The notes beneath the pieces are model-generated. The model was given only the letters and a program-made list of their open reading frames with translations. It did no database searches and had not been told where the DNA came from. DNA of 29,513 bases from positions 1 through 29,513 of the IMG/VR virus record IMGVR_UViG_3300046010_002935; one strand, written 5' to 3'. A program made the position numbers and the translations under genes. Positions 1 to 7,174 of this stretch are shown here, piece after piece. The stretch's first letter is position 1, and each line of letters starts with the position of its first letter. This DNA is from a virus.

Positions 1-1
1 A

Positions 2-346
2 GGGATGCGGACCGACGTGGTGCAGCCTTTCCTCGTTTTCGACACCGAGCACCTGCGCGATATGCTCTCCCGGCTTCGGAAGGGCGACATCGACCGCGAG
101 TGGGGTGTTGGGATCCCGCCGGTGCTCGAGGTCCAGGGCGCCTATCTGGCCGACCGGGATCTTTACTGGCGGCATCTGGACAGCCATCAACTCCGACCGG
201 TGGCCAACCGTGCCGGGCGCATCAAACACGTCTGGACGAAGCGCAATCAGAAGTGGCCAGACCATCTCCATGACTGCGAAATCATGCAGCTTGCCATGGT
301 CATGCTCTGGAACGACCTGAAGACGGCGGAAGATGCTAACGATTGA
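2..346 (+). CDS. Terminase large subunit, C-terminal fragment (gene begins before the window)
   Basis: The reading frame is open from the first bases of the window and ends at TGA 344-346. Only about the last 114 residues are present, so no ATPase motifs can be checked. The visible part fits the end of a GpA-type large terminase, which cuts and pumps phage DNA into the prohead. It has a Trp/His-rich stretch followed by KWPDHLHDCE, which resembles the terminal N-x-W-x-DCE signature of the GpA nuclease domain, whose Asp is a catalytic metal ligand. Position directly before the portal is the usual one for this gene. An ATG at 5 lies in frame but is very unlikely to be the real start. Family assignment rests on a short fragment plus gene order. 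Confidence 0.72.
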   Translation, partial: GMRTDVVQPFLVFDTEHLRDMLSRLRKGDIDREWGVGIPPVLEVQGAYLADRDLYWRHLDSHQLRPVANRAGRIKHVWTKRNQKWPDHLHDCEIMQLAMVMLWNDLKTAEDAND

Positions 347-379
347 ACCGAAGGCGTCCCGCCGTATTTTGGCGCGGAC

Positions 380-787
380 GTGTTCTCGTTCAACGTAGCC
401 ATCAAGCGGGCGCATCTTCGTTCCGTCTTTTCGACGCTGGGCGAGTCGTCGCTGTTGGTCGCGCTGACCGCCAAGGTCATCGCCGCGGCAAACGGAATCG
501 AATCCGGGCAGATCGTCCGCTCCACGTCTTCCTCGGATGTCTCCGTCGAGTTTGCTGAGCCCGGCAAAGGTGCCCCGGCACCCGCGGACATGGTGGAGAT
601 GTGGGAAAGCCTGATCGCCGACTACGAGCTTGCGGTCCAGCTCCTGAGTGACGACGGCATCGCGTCACCGACCGACACCCAGATCTTCAACAAGATGCTG
701 TCCAACGTCTTGGTCTCTACGACCCGGTACGGTGGCGATTTCACCTGGATGCGCCGCGAGCCGCTCATCCGTACCGGAATGACCTGA
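380..787 (+). CDS. Unassigned head-region protein between terminase and portal
   Basis: This encodes 135 residues from a GTG start and its TGA overlaps the portal ATG. I do not recognise the family. It is mainly helical-looking, with an Ala/Pro-rich middle (about 57-70) and an acidic Trp-containing helix (MVEMWESLIADYELAVQLL). Its slot, between terminase and portal, is often filled by a small head-completion or gpW-like protein, but this one is larger and no motif supports that. It lies in the same frame as the terminase end, and the codons between the terminase stop and the GTG (347-379) also read as plausible protein. The true start is therefore uncertain, and a single-base error or frameshift from the ATG at 333 is possible. 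Confidence 0.6.
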   Translation: MFSFNVAIKRAHLRSVFSTLGESSLLVALTAKVIAAANGIESGQIVRSTSSSDVSVEFAEPGKGAPAPADMVEMWESLIADYELAVQLLSDDGIASPTDTQIFNKMLSNVLVSTTRYGGDFTWMRREPLIRTGMT

Positions 788-2346
788 TGGGATTCATCCA
801 GAACATCATCAACCGTTTCCGGGCGGCACCCGAAAACCGTTACGAGGGAGCCAACAACTCCATCCGCCGCTCGTACCTCGACACGTCCTACACGTCGGCC
901 CGCTTCGACGTTACCGCATCGACCCGCCAGCAGATCGTCCGAAAGAGCCGATTCTTTGAGCAGAACAACGCGGTGATGAACCGCCTCGGTGACCTGTTTG
1001 AGTCATACACGGTCGGTTCCAACTTCTCGGTGCAGCCCGCATCCTCGGATCCCGAGTGGAACCTGCGGGCCAAAAAGTGGTGGGACATCTGGAGCCGATA
1101 CCCGGATATCGGATCCCGGCAGTCGTTTGGCACTCTGATGTCGCTGGCCGCCCGCGGGTGGTTCTTCGATGGTGAGTCGTTCATCCTGCTGACCAAGGGC
1201 GAGACCGGGCGCCCGAGGCTTCAACTGATTGAGCCGCAGCAGATCGCCACACCCAACGGCCAAGAGTCGAAAGCGGACATCTTCGACGGTGTGCGGTTCG
1301 ACACTCGCACCGGCCGTGCCGTTGCTTACTTCGTTGGCCAGGAGCAAAAGCAGGGCGAGCTTTCCGACGTCCGGTCGCTGCCGTCCGATTCCATCGTCCA
1401 CATCTTCGAGCCGCAGCGTGCCGGCCAGCTCCGCGGTCTGCCGTTCGTCGCCTGCGTCATCAACGATCTCCACGACCTCGACGACCTGCAGCGTCTGGAA
1501 ATGGACTCCTGTAAGCTGGCCTCGAGCGTGGCGCAGGTCGTCAAGACCAGCACCGGCGAAGTCCAGGCAACGAGCCTGCGTTCTGGCGGCACCGGCCCCC
1601 AGGGCAGCGCACAGTCCTACTACGAGAACATCTTCGGGTCGGCCGTGAAGGTGATGAAGCACGGCGACGAGTTCGAGCAGTTCATGTCCGACCGGCCGTC
1701 GGTCAATATGCGCGAGTACTGGCGGCAACTGACCGAGAAAGTCTGTGCCGGCATCGGCATCCCCTACGTCTTGGTATTCCCCGAGTCGATGCAAGGCACG
1801 GTCTACCGTGGGGCGCTTGATATGTCGTCGGTCTGGTTCCGAAGCCGGCATCAAGTCATGGCATCGGCCGCACGTCGCATCTGGGAATACGTCATGGAAT
1901 ACGCCATCCGGGTGGATCCGACGCTCCAGAATGCACCGGATGACTGGTACGAGGTGGCAATCCAAGCGCCCCGGGCGCCCAACGTGGACGTGGGCCGCAA
2001 CTCGGCCGCCCAACTTGCCGAGCTTGGTAGCGGCGTGACCACGTTCGACGAAATCTACGGAGCCCGCGGCATCGACTGGCGGTCGGCCCTCGAATCCAAG
2101 GCGCAGCAGGCCAAGCACATCCGCGACTTGGCCATCAAGTACGGCATCGACGTCTCCGAAATCAGCACCGCGCAGAAGGTCCAGATCGCGCCCGAACCGT
2201 TCGACGACGTGGCCGAGGACTCCGAGGAAGACCGATCCGAAAACGACAACGGCGACGACAACGGCAACGGATCCCAGCGTGCTAGCGGAAACGTGCTAGC
2301 CGTTGCGCCTGCGAAAAACCGTGGGAAAAGGAGGAAGAAGAAATGA
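787..2346 (+). CDS. Portal protein (lambda B-like family)
   Basis: At 519 residues it is close to the lambda portal length. Portals form the dodecameric ring at the capsid vertex through which DNA enters and leaves. Seen here are an N-terminal helix region with NRYEGA and RRSYLDTSYTSARFD, an early segment (VRKSRFFEQNNAVMNRLGDL) matching the R-x-N-x-x-A-x-x-A-x-D pattern of lambda-type portals, and a conserved-looking core with FFDGESFILL and IEPQQI. PYVLVFPESMQGTVYRGALD resembles the region where this family has a G-x-x-Y-S-x-x-R motif. The C-terminus is a low-complexity Asp/Glu/Asn tail followed by a Lys/Arg-rich end. It overlaps the preceding stop and the next gene's ATG by a few bases. Confidence 0.88.
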   Translation: MGFIQNIINRFRAAPENRYEGANNSIRRSYLDTSYTSARFDVTASTRQQIVRKSRFFEQNNAVMNRLGDLFESYTVGSNFSVQPASSDPEWNLRAKKWWDIWSRYPDIGSRQSFGTLMSLAARGWFFDGESFILLTKGETGRPRLQLIEPQQIATPNGQESKADIFDGVRFDTRTGRAVAYFVGQEQKQGELSDVRSLPSDSIVHIFEPQRAGQLRGLPFVACVINDLHDLDDLQRLEMDSCKLASSVAQVVKTSTGEVQATSLRSGGTGPQGSAQSYYENIFGSAVKVMKHGDEFEQFMSDRPSVNMREYWRQLTEKVCAGIGIPYVLVFPESMQGTVYRGALDMSSVWFRSRHQVMASAARRIWEYVMEYAIRVDPTLQNAPDDWYEVAIQAPRAPNVDVGRNSAAQLAELGSGVTTFDEIYGARGIDWRSALESKAQQAKHIRDLAIKYGIDVSEISTAQKVQIAPEPFDDVAEDSEEDRSENDNGDDNGNGSQRASGNVLAVAPAKNRGKRRKKK

Positions 2347-4190
2347 CCAAGGTCAACAACTGGCTGAGCTACAGCCCGAGGGCCGCCGCGACCGAGCCGG
2401 CGACCATCCAGATCTTCGACCAGATCGGCGAAGACTGGTTCTCCAACTCCGGGGTCACCGCGAAATCGTTCGCTGACACGCTCCAAGCCGTCGGGCCTGG
2501 ACCGCTGAATGTCGAAATCAACAGCCCCGGCGGCAACGTCTGGGACGGTTTGGCGATCTACAACATGCTGCGCGGCCGGCAGGCATCGGTCACCACCAAG
2601 GTGGTCGGTGTCGCTGCTTCCATCGCTTCGATCATCGCGCTCGCCGGTGACGAAGTGGAAATCGCCGACGCGGCGCTGATGATGATTCACGACCCGTCGG
2701 GTCTGGCCGCCGGCACTTCCGACGATATGCGGAAGATGGCCGACGCTCTCGACCAGCACGCCGCGATCCTGTCTGGAGTCTACGAGAAAAAGACCGGCAA
2801 AACCGCGACCGCGATCCGAGCCGCAATGAAGGCCGAGACGTGGTTCACGTCGGCCGAGGCTATCGACTTCGGCCTGGCCGATTCCATTTCCGAGAAGCAA
2901 CCCGCCATGCAGGCCAACGCGGCCCGCGCATGGGTCACCGCTTCCATGAAGAAACTTTCCGCGCCCGGCACTTCCGCCGGCGTGGATGGCGCAAACACCG
3001 CGCCGACATCACAGACACCACACAACATGGACAACAAGACCCCCGATCCCGTGGTGCCGGCCGCTCCCACCGCGCCGGCTCCTGCCGCCCCCACCGCGCT
3101 CGACGCTTCGGCCATCGAAGCCATTGTCGCTAAGGCCGTCGCGAACGCGATTGCCGCAAAGGCCCCCGCTGCCGCCCCGGCGCCCGAGCCGATCACTCCG
3201 CGCATCGAGAACCTCGGCAACCCGCTGCTGGAGAAGCACAAGACCTTCAAGGCCGGTGCTGATCGCCGTAAGTGGCTGATCGAAAACCACTCCGAGCTTC
3301 TGCGGCAGAACCAGATCCACGCTCCGCAGAACACCAACACCTTCACCAGCACCCTTGTGGTGGATTACCTGGCCGATGCGGTCATCACCGTTGCTGCCAC
3401 CCGCCTGGCGCTCCTGGACGGCTTCACCCGCAACGTGGGCCTCGACAACCTCCGCCCCCGGGCCACCGTCCGCGTGAAGCGGTACACCACCGGGTCGGCC
3501 GCGCAGACCAACGCCACCAACTTCGAGACCAACGACGACAGCACCTTGGCCGCCACCACGGTGACCGTGAACCAAATCTCGAAGATCTTCAGCATCCAGA
3601 ACGCCGAGCTGAATCAGGGCTTCCAGCTCGCGGATCTCGCCCAGGGTTCCGCCGACCTGTTCGCTTACGGCATCTCCGATGTCGTCACCGGCCTGATGGT
3701 TTCGGCCAACTACGACAGCCCGACCACCATCGGCATCGCTGCCAACTTCGACACGTCCGACCTCCCGGCGATCCTGGCGCTCGCCAAGAACTACCGGAGC
3801 AAGAACCTTGTGCTGGACGGTGGCCACATCGCCCGGCTGATGTTCTCATCGGCCGCGAACACGTTCCCTGACGGCCGCCTCGCCGCTCTGGCCAACGGTC
3901 GCTTCGGGTTCGACCTGATCGCCGAGAACAACCGCTGGACCGGTGGCATCGCCAATCTGGCCGGGTTCGTCTGCGGCCCGGACGCCATCGCCATCGCCGC
4001 CGGTCTCCCGGTCGGCATGATCGCCGGCGAGTTCCTCGAGCAGCGCACGGTGACGACCAACAACGGCCTCTCCTGCCTGCTGTCGGTCTGGTACAGCCGG
4101 GCCTCGCGGTCGCACTTCGCCAGCTACGACATCATGTTTGGTGCCGGCGTGGGCGACGCCACCCAGGGCGAGCTTCTGATCACCGCCTAA
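2343..4190 (+). CDS. ClpP-like prohead protease fused to major capsid protein
   Basis: One 615-residue frame carries two functions. Residues 20-185 form a ClpP/S14-like serine protease, with INSPGGNVWDGLAIY (about 59-73), the nucleophile Ser93 in GVAASIASI, and His116 in MMIHDP. The third catalytic position probably falls in the segment AETWFTSAEAIDFGLAD (164-180). Residues 205-285 are an Ala/Pro linker with a helical stretch (AIEAIVAKAVANAIAAKA) that may act as scaffold. Residues 290-615 read as an HK97-fold major capsid protein, including a long Thr/Asn-rich middle. Protease-capsid fusions are a known phage arrangement. The gene has the strongest SD of the virion block (AAAGGAGGAAG). An internal ATG at 3027 may start a separate 387-residue scaffold-capsid product. 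Confidence 0.88.
   Translation: MTKVNNWLSYSPRAAATEPATIQIFDQIGEDWFSNSGVTAKSFADTLQAVGPGPLNVEINSPGGNVWDGLAIYNMLRGRQASVTTKVVGVAASIASIIALAGDEVEIADAALMMIHDPSGLAAGTSDDMRKMADALDQHAAILSGVYEKKTGKTATAIRAAMKAETWFTSAEAIDFGLADSISEKQPAMQANAARAWVTASMKKLSAPGTSAGVDGANTAPTSQTPHNMDNKTPDPVVPAAPTAPAPAAPTALDASAIEAIVAKAVANAIAAKAPAAAPAPEPITPRIENLGNPLLEKHKTFKAGADRRKWLIENHSELLRQNQIHAPQNTNTFTSTLVVDYLADAVITVAATRLALLDGFTRNVGLDNLRPRATVRVKRYTTGSAAQTNATNFETNDDSTLAATTVTVNQISKIFSIQNAELNQGFQLADLAQGSADLFAYGISDVVTGLMVSANYDSPTTIGIAANFDTSDLPAILALAKNYRSKNLVLDGGHIARLMFSSAANTFPDGRLAALANGRFGFDLIAENNRWTGGIANLAGFVCGPDAIAIAAGLPVGMIAGEFLEQRTVTTNNGLSCLLSVWYSRASRSHFASYDIMFGAGVGDATQGELLITA
3011..3029 (+). promoter_or_regulatory. Possible internal translation start for scaffold/capsid
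   Basis: The bases before the in-frame ATG at 3027 (ACAGACACCACACAAC) are purine-poor and A/C-rich. This is the same kind of leader found before independent starts at 12260, 15268 and 28831. Initiation here would give MDNKTPDPVV..., beginning exactly where the protease domain ends. No SD is present, so this is inference from leader resemblance and domain position. Confidence 0.35.
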
Positions 4191-4199
4191 GCCTGACGC

Positions 4200-4376
4200 A
4201 TGAGACTGGCAACCACCATCGCCGTGGACAAGAACGGGAAATCCAAACTCGTTTCTGGTCCCGAAATTGACGCGACTCTCCAACGCGACAATTTCAACAC
4301 CGCGACCGTCCCTGAGGGAGGCAGGCTCGTCCTGTTCATTCAGGGAGCCCTGGCACCGAAAGTCCGCAAAGGATAG
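4200..4376 (+). CDS. 58-residue hypothetical protein after the capsid gene
   Basis: It starts at ATG 4200 (MRLATTIAVDKNGKSK) and stops at TAG 4374, 9 bases after the capsid stop. It looks like a small beta-rich soluble protein ending in a basic VRKG tail, and I do not recognise it. Codon use (high GC in third position) matches its neighbours. It sits immediately before the 4387-4416 hairpin, so it is probably the last gene of the head transcription unit. A capsid-associated or stabilising role is only a guess from position. There is no SD. Confidence 0.6.
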   Translation: MRLATTIAVDKNGKSKLVSGPEIDATLQRDNFNTATVPEGGRLVLFIQGALAPKVRKG

Positions 4377-4386
4377 TTCCAACCTT

Positions 4387-4416
4387 GGGGGCCTCGGCAA
4401 TACGGCCGGGGCCCCC
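4387..4416 (+). terminator. Strong hairpin, candidate transcription terminator
   Basis: The arms GGGGGCCTCGGC (4387-4398) and GCCGGGGCCCCC (4405-4416) pair over 12 positions with one G-T wobble, around the 6-base loop AATACG. It is followed by TCTT and then AAAA rather than a clean T run, so it may attenuate or terminate imperfectly. It lies between the head unit and the next small gene. Confidence 0.55.
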
Positions 4417-4435
4417 TCTTAAAAGACCCAATACA

Positions 4436-4696
4436 ATGGCCGTCCAAACCGATATTGCCGTGCAGGATTCCATGGGATTCCAAGGTGTCGTTCCTGTGAC
4501 CGGGACCGCGCTCAACTCCGCTGGTTACACCGCCATTCAGTTCGCCGAATCGGGCACGCTGACCAGCATCGCAGGCCTCGGCATCTCGGGCACCTGGACC
4601 GGCATCACGTTCCCCGCTGGATTCATTATCCGAGCCAGGATCTCCAGCTTCCAGCTCGCCTCCGGAAAGGCCTTGGCCTACCTCGCGCGCGCCTAA
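4436..4696 (+). CDS. Small hypothetical virion-region protein, 86 aa
   Basis: ATG 4436 is chosen over an upstream TTG because that TTG lies at the edge of the terminator-like hairpin, and the ATG follows an A/C-rich leader as in other genes here. The product (MAVQTDIAVQDSMGF...) is beta-rich, with Gly/Thr-rich strands and a basic end (LASGKALAYLARA). The family is not recognised. A small capsid decoration or accessory protein would suit its position just after the capsid gene, but that is inference. Its stop TAA shares its last A with the next ATG. Confidence 0.6.
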   Translation: MAVQTDIAVQDSMGFQGVVPVTGTALNSAGYTAIQFAESGTLTSIAGLGISGTWTGITFPAGFIIRARISSFQLASGKALAYLARA

Positions 4697-4851
4697 TGAC
4701 GCTCGACCTCGCAATGTCGCTGGCATCCGACTCCGAGTCGGCCATCGACCCTTATCCTCCAGCAGATCGCAATATGCTGCAGGAGGACGACTTCCTTGTC
4801 CTACAAGAAGACGGGGCGTCGAAGATCGTTTTTTCGCTGATAACTGATTAA
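4696..4851 (+). CDS. 51-aa acidic hypothetical protein with an L-x-E-x-G mini-repeat
   Basis: It starts at ATG 4696, overlapping the preceding TAA by one base, and ends at TAA 4849. It is strongly acidic. The C-terminal half contains MLQEDDFLVLQEDGASKI, a doubled L-x-Q/E-E-D pattern close to the LLESGDKLLLESGSSI segment of the protein at 11693. The function is unknown. The one-base overlaps suggest translation coupled to the 86-residue gene upstream. It could be a small head decoration or linker peptide, but no family was recognised. Confidence 0.55.
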   Translation: MTLDLAMSLASDSESAIDPYPPADRNMLQEDDFLVLQEDGASKIVFSLITD

Positions 4852-4863
4852 CGCTTTTACACC

Positions 4864-6336
4864 ATGCCCGACTCCAAGATTACAGCACTCGCCAGCATCG
4901 GAACCGGAACCGATCCAGCCAATGACCCGCTGGTCATCGTCGATGTCTCCGACCCGACCATGGCGGGGTCCGGCACCACCAAGAAGGTCACGCTGAATCA
5001 GCTTCTCGGGGCTGGTGGTGCTGCTTCGTTTTCTTCACTTACCACGTCTGGAGCCGCCACCTTCAGCGGCAACACGACGCTTGGTGACGCGCAGGCCGAC
5101 ACCTCGACGATCAACGGCCAGCTCACCGCTCGCCAGGGCGAGTTCCCGTCCGCCGTCCGCGCCGCTGCCAGCGATTACGCTGCGGTGACGTTCGATGGGG
5201 CGACGGCTGGGACGCGGATTGCTGCTCCATGTCAGGCTATCGGCACGGGTGACTTCTCAATGTGGAGCCGGTTTCGAGTTCCTGCGATCAGTGGAGGGCA
5301 AAACTTTGCCGTGATTGGACTCAGTAGCGCAAATACCACAATTTCAGTCGCCAATGGTCTTAGAACTGTTGTCGATAATTTGGGGGCATTTTTTGTTCAG
5401 CTTTACGGTGCTACGACAAGCGATAGCAGGACTGCTACAATTTCTGGTTTTATTACCGCTTATGTTGGTCAGGTTGTCGATGTTGTTGTCACACGCTCTG
5501 GATCGACCCTGAAAATCTACATCAACGGTGCTGATACTGCATACACTGAAACCACTGCAGGAACTCCTCCGGCTTGGAGCGCAACAGTCGCATCCGACTT
5601 TGCTCTTGTTGGTGCCGCTGGAACTTCTGGGGTAACCGTTTTCTCAGGCCGCATCTTCCGCTCCGTCGTCTTCAACCGCGCTCTGTCCGCTGCAAATGTC
5701 GTCGAGGTTGGCACCACCGGAGTGAACCCGGCGGATCAGTGGGGGACTCAGACGGGGCAAACCAGTGGCACTTTGGTTGCATCTAAACGCTATCGAATTA
5801 CCACTTACGTCTCTGCTGATTCATTCACGAATGTCGGAGCTGCGTCTAACACGACCGGTGTTGAATTCGTTGCAACCGGAACGACTCCGACGACTTGGAC
5901 TAATGGCTCCACTTTGAATCGAATCGGTGGAATCATAGATTTGGACTTCACCGTCGGAACCGGCTACCAAGCCACCGACCGAAGCACCAATAGCCTGCAC
6001 GGCACTCTGTTCAACGCTGTCGAGTTCACGCAGCCGAAGCGGGTAGCGGTGCTCTACGCTACGACCAACACCAACGGCAACCAGCAGATGCTGGGCACGC
6101 TGGCAATCCCGACCAACGCGATCATCGAGGATATCGTGGTGAACTCGACCGGATCGGCTACGGTGAGCGTCGGGAACGTCTCGGCTGGCACCCAGATCGT
6201 CAACGGTGCCTCGGTCGTCTCAGGACGCCAACGGCTCACCATTGCTACGCCGTTCAGCACGACCGGCAACCTGTGGGTGAACAGCAACGCCACCGCTACC
6301 CTGCAATTCACCATCCTGTACACCATCGCTTCCTAA
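4864..6336 (+). CDS. Fibre/decoration protein with LamG-like domain
   Basis: It has 490 residues and follows an A/C-rich leader. Residues 1-50 (KITALASIGTG...PLVIVDVSD...GTTKKVTLNQLLG) are a widespread N-terminal module of phage fibre and decoration proteins. Residues about 105-280 look like a concanavalin/LamG beta-sandwich (DYAAVTFDGATAGTRIA, FSMWSRFRVP, LKIYINGAD, GRIFRSVVFNRALS), typical of carbohydrate or surface binding. Residues about 300-353 are an inserted module seen in many phage proteins (NVGAASNTTGVEFVATGTTP). Residues about 390-490 form a beta-rich C-terminal domain. Base composition drops inside the LamG part (24 of 60 G/C at 5341-5400 versus 43 of 60 at 5101-5160), suggesting a recombined domain. 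Confidence 0.72.
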   Translation: MPDSKITALASIGTGTDPANDPLVIVDVSDPTMAGSGTTKKVTLNQLLGAGGAASFSSLTTSGAATFSGNTTLGDAQADTSTINGQLTARQGEFPSAVRAAASDYAAVTFDGATAGTRIAAPCQAIGTGDFSMWSRFRVPAISGGQNFAVIGLSSANTTISVANGLRTVVDNLGAFFVQLYGATTSDSRTATISGFITAYVGQVVDVVVTRSGSTLKIYINGADTAYTETTAGTPPAWSATVASDFALVGAAGTSGVTVFSGRIFRSVVFNRALSAANVVEVGTTGVNPADQWGTQTGQTSGTLVASKRYRITTYVSADSFTNVGAASNTTGVEFVATGTTPTTWTNGSTLNRIGGIIDLDFTVGTGYQATDRSTNSLHGTLFNAVEFTQPKRVAVLYATTNTNGNQQMLGTLAIPTNAIIEDIVVNSTGSATVSVGNVSAGTQIVNGASVVSGRQRLTIATPFSTTGNLWVNSNATATLQFTILYTIAS

Positions 6337-6337
6337 C

Positions 6338-6541
6338 ATGAACGAGAACCTCATCACGTTTGACCCGGCGATCAAGGTCAACCCCAGCATCATCGCCGGC
6401 GACATGTTCGTCAGCACCGCCGAGGTCATCCCCCAGGACGATCCGGCCCAAGTGGTGGCCTCCATCTACGGTGACGGACGAGTGATCGGCGTGCCGTTCA
6501 TCGACTCCAACGAAAACTCCATCAGGGTTGCCCTGAGCTAA
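6338..6541 (+). CDS. 67-aa hypothetical protein
   Basis: It starts at ATG 6338, one base after the fibre stop, with a short CTAAC leader and no SD. The product (MNENLITFDPAIKVNP...) is a small soluble beta-rich protein with no membrane segment or cysteines. I do not recognise the family. It sits between the fibre and the small membrane proteins, so it could be a fibre accessory protein or the first gene of the lysis-like group. Its codon use matches that of its neighbours, and coding potential is good for its size. Confidence 0.55.
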   Translation: MNENLITFDPAIKVNPSIIAGDMFVSTAEVIPQDDPAQVVASIYGDGRVIGVPFIDSNENSIRVALS

Positions 6542-6542
6542 C

Positions 6543-6710
6543 ATGAACAACGAGACAACCAGCAGCGGCATCGGCGTCTCACTCGCCACCGCAGCCACCG
6601 CCGGACTTGTCAGCCTGATCCCCCAACTTACCGAGTGGTTCCAGCTCGGGACCGCTATCCTCGCATTCGCAGCCGCAGCAATCGCACTCTACAAAGCCAT
6701 CAAGAAATGA
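6543..6710 (+). CDS. Small two-helix membrane protein, candidate holin
   Basis: The product is 55 residues, from ATG 6543 to TGA 6708. It has a short polar N-terminus (MNNETTSSG), a first hydrophobic helix at about 10-28 (VSLATAATAGLVSLI), a brief polar turn (PQLTEWFQ), a second hydrophobic helix at about 36-50 (GTAILAFAAAAIAL) and a basic end (YKAIKK). Small size, two helices and a charged C-terminus fit a phage holin, which makes the inner-membrane lesion at lysis. The next two genes encode another small membrane protein and a tryptophan-rich peptide, and a lipoprotein follows, which supports a lysis cassette. Sequence alone cannot prove holin activity. Confidence 0.6.
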   Translation: MNNETTSSGIGVSLATAATAGLVSLIPQLTEWFQLGTAILAFAAAAIALYKAIKK

Positions 6711-6889
6711 AAAACCTTAAGACCACTCTCGCCGGTATCGGTGCCATCCTCGTCGCCGTCGGCGGCGCTCTCACCGCCGCGCTCGACAACGATCCCGCCA
6801 CCAACTTCGACATCGCCGCGACCATCGCCGCCATCACCGCCGGTGCCGGCCTGATCGCCGCCCGCGATGCCGACAAGAAGTCCGAGTGA
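6707..6889 (+). CDS. Second small membrane protein, holin-like
   Basis: It has 60 residues. ATG 6707 overlaps the previous stop by four bases, which favours it over the upstream in-frame alternative. Hydrophobic segments are at about 7-26 (TLAGIGAILVAVGGALTAAL) and 36-52 (IAATIAAITAGAGLIAA), and the end is charged (RDADKKSE). This matches a common phage small protein of the form K-T-T-L-x-G with a tail resembling FxARDxxxxSE, often predicted as a holin or membrane protein of unknown role. With the 55-residue gene it may form a holin/antiholin pair, but which is which, or whether either is one, is not determinable here. Confidence 0.6.
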   Translation: MKNLKTTLAGIGAILVAVGGALTAALDNDPATNFDIAATIAAITAGAGLIAARDADKKSE

Positions 6890-7056
6890 ACTGGATCTAC
6901 CAGATCCTGAAGGCCCTCCTGGACTGGCTCCGAGAAACACCGCCACCCGATGTCGCCCATGGAAAAGCACCGACTGATCTCAAGGATCGCCTGCGCCGCC
7001 GCATTGACGGCCTCCCTGGGCTGCCGGACGACGGTGGTGCTGGTCCCAAGCGGTGA
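6886..7056 (+). CDS. 56-aa amphipathic small protein in the lysis-like cassette
   Basis: GTG 6886 overlaps the preceding TGA in the pattern GTGA, and the frame ends at TGA 7054. The N-terminus NWIYQILKALLDWLRE is an amphipathic or weakly membrane-associated helix. It is followed by a Pro-rich hinge (TPPPD) and a basic helix (DLKDRLRRRIDGLPG). Its second half is overlapped out of frame by the lipoprotein gene starting at 6950. The layout recalls overlapping Rz/Rz1 spanin pairs, but it lacks a clear periplasmic coiled coil and is short for an i-spanin. The function is unknown, though coding is supported by tight coupling on both sides. Confidence 0.5.
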   Translation: MNWIYQILKALLDWLRETPPPDVAHGKAPTDLKDRLRRRIDGLPGLPDDGGAGPKR

Positions 7057-7174
7057 CCCGGTGATGCTCGCCAAGCCCACCAAGGCCAGCGTCTACAGCT
7101 TCGACAAAAACCAGAAGCTCGTCGGCCCTTCCACAGTCATCATCCCTGCCGGTTGGTACGCTCTCCCCAAATGA
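6950..7174 (+). CDS. Small lipoprotein, candidate lysis/outer-membrane protein
   Basis: The product is 74 residues from ATG 6950, or 71 from ATG 6959, which gives a cleaner signal peptide. From the second Met, a basic start (MEKHRLISR) precedes a hydrophobic core (IACAAALTASLG) and Cys22, giving an S-L-G-C site. This is acceptable for lipoprotein processing but not the ideal L-A-G-C. The mature part contains VPSGDPVMLAKPTKASVY and IPAGWYALPK, matching a small lipoprotein type common in phages of Gram-negative bacteria. The first 107 bases lie inside the preceding gene in a different frame. It would sit in the inner leaflet or outer membrane and may help lysis as an o-spanin-like factor. Confidence 0.6.
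   Translation: MSPMEKHRLISRIACAAALTASLGCRTTVVLVPSGDPVMLAKPTKASVYSFDKNQKLVGPSTVIIPAGWYALPK

Noticed and set aside
343-558. 71-codon + strand frame inside the region of the 380 gene
   Set aside because: Arg-rich composition, TTG start and no coupling to the portal start; the 380-787 frame ends in the portal overlap and is longer.
1003-2118. 371-codon open frame on the minus strand opposite the portal gene
   Set aside because: High-GC antisense shadow: the + strand frame has clear portal features and overlapping stop/start junctions; the minus frame is Gly/Arg/His/Val-rich with no recognisable domain.
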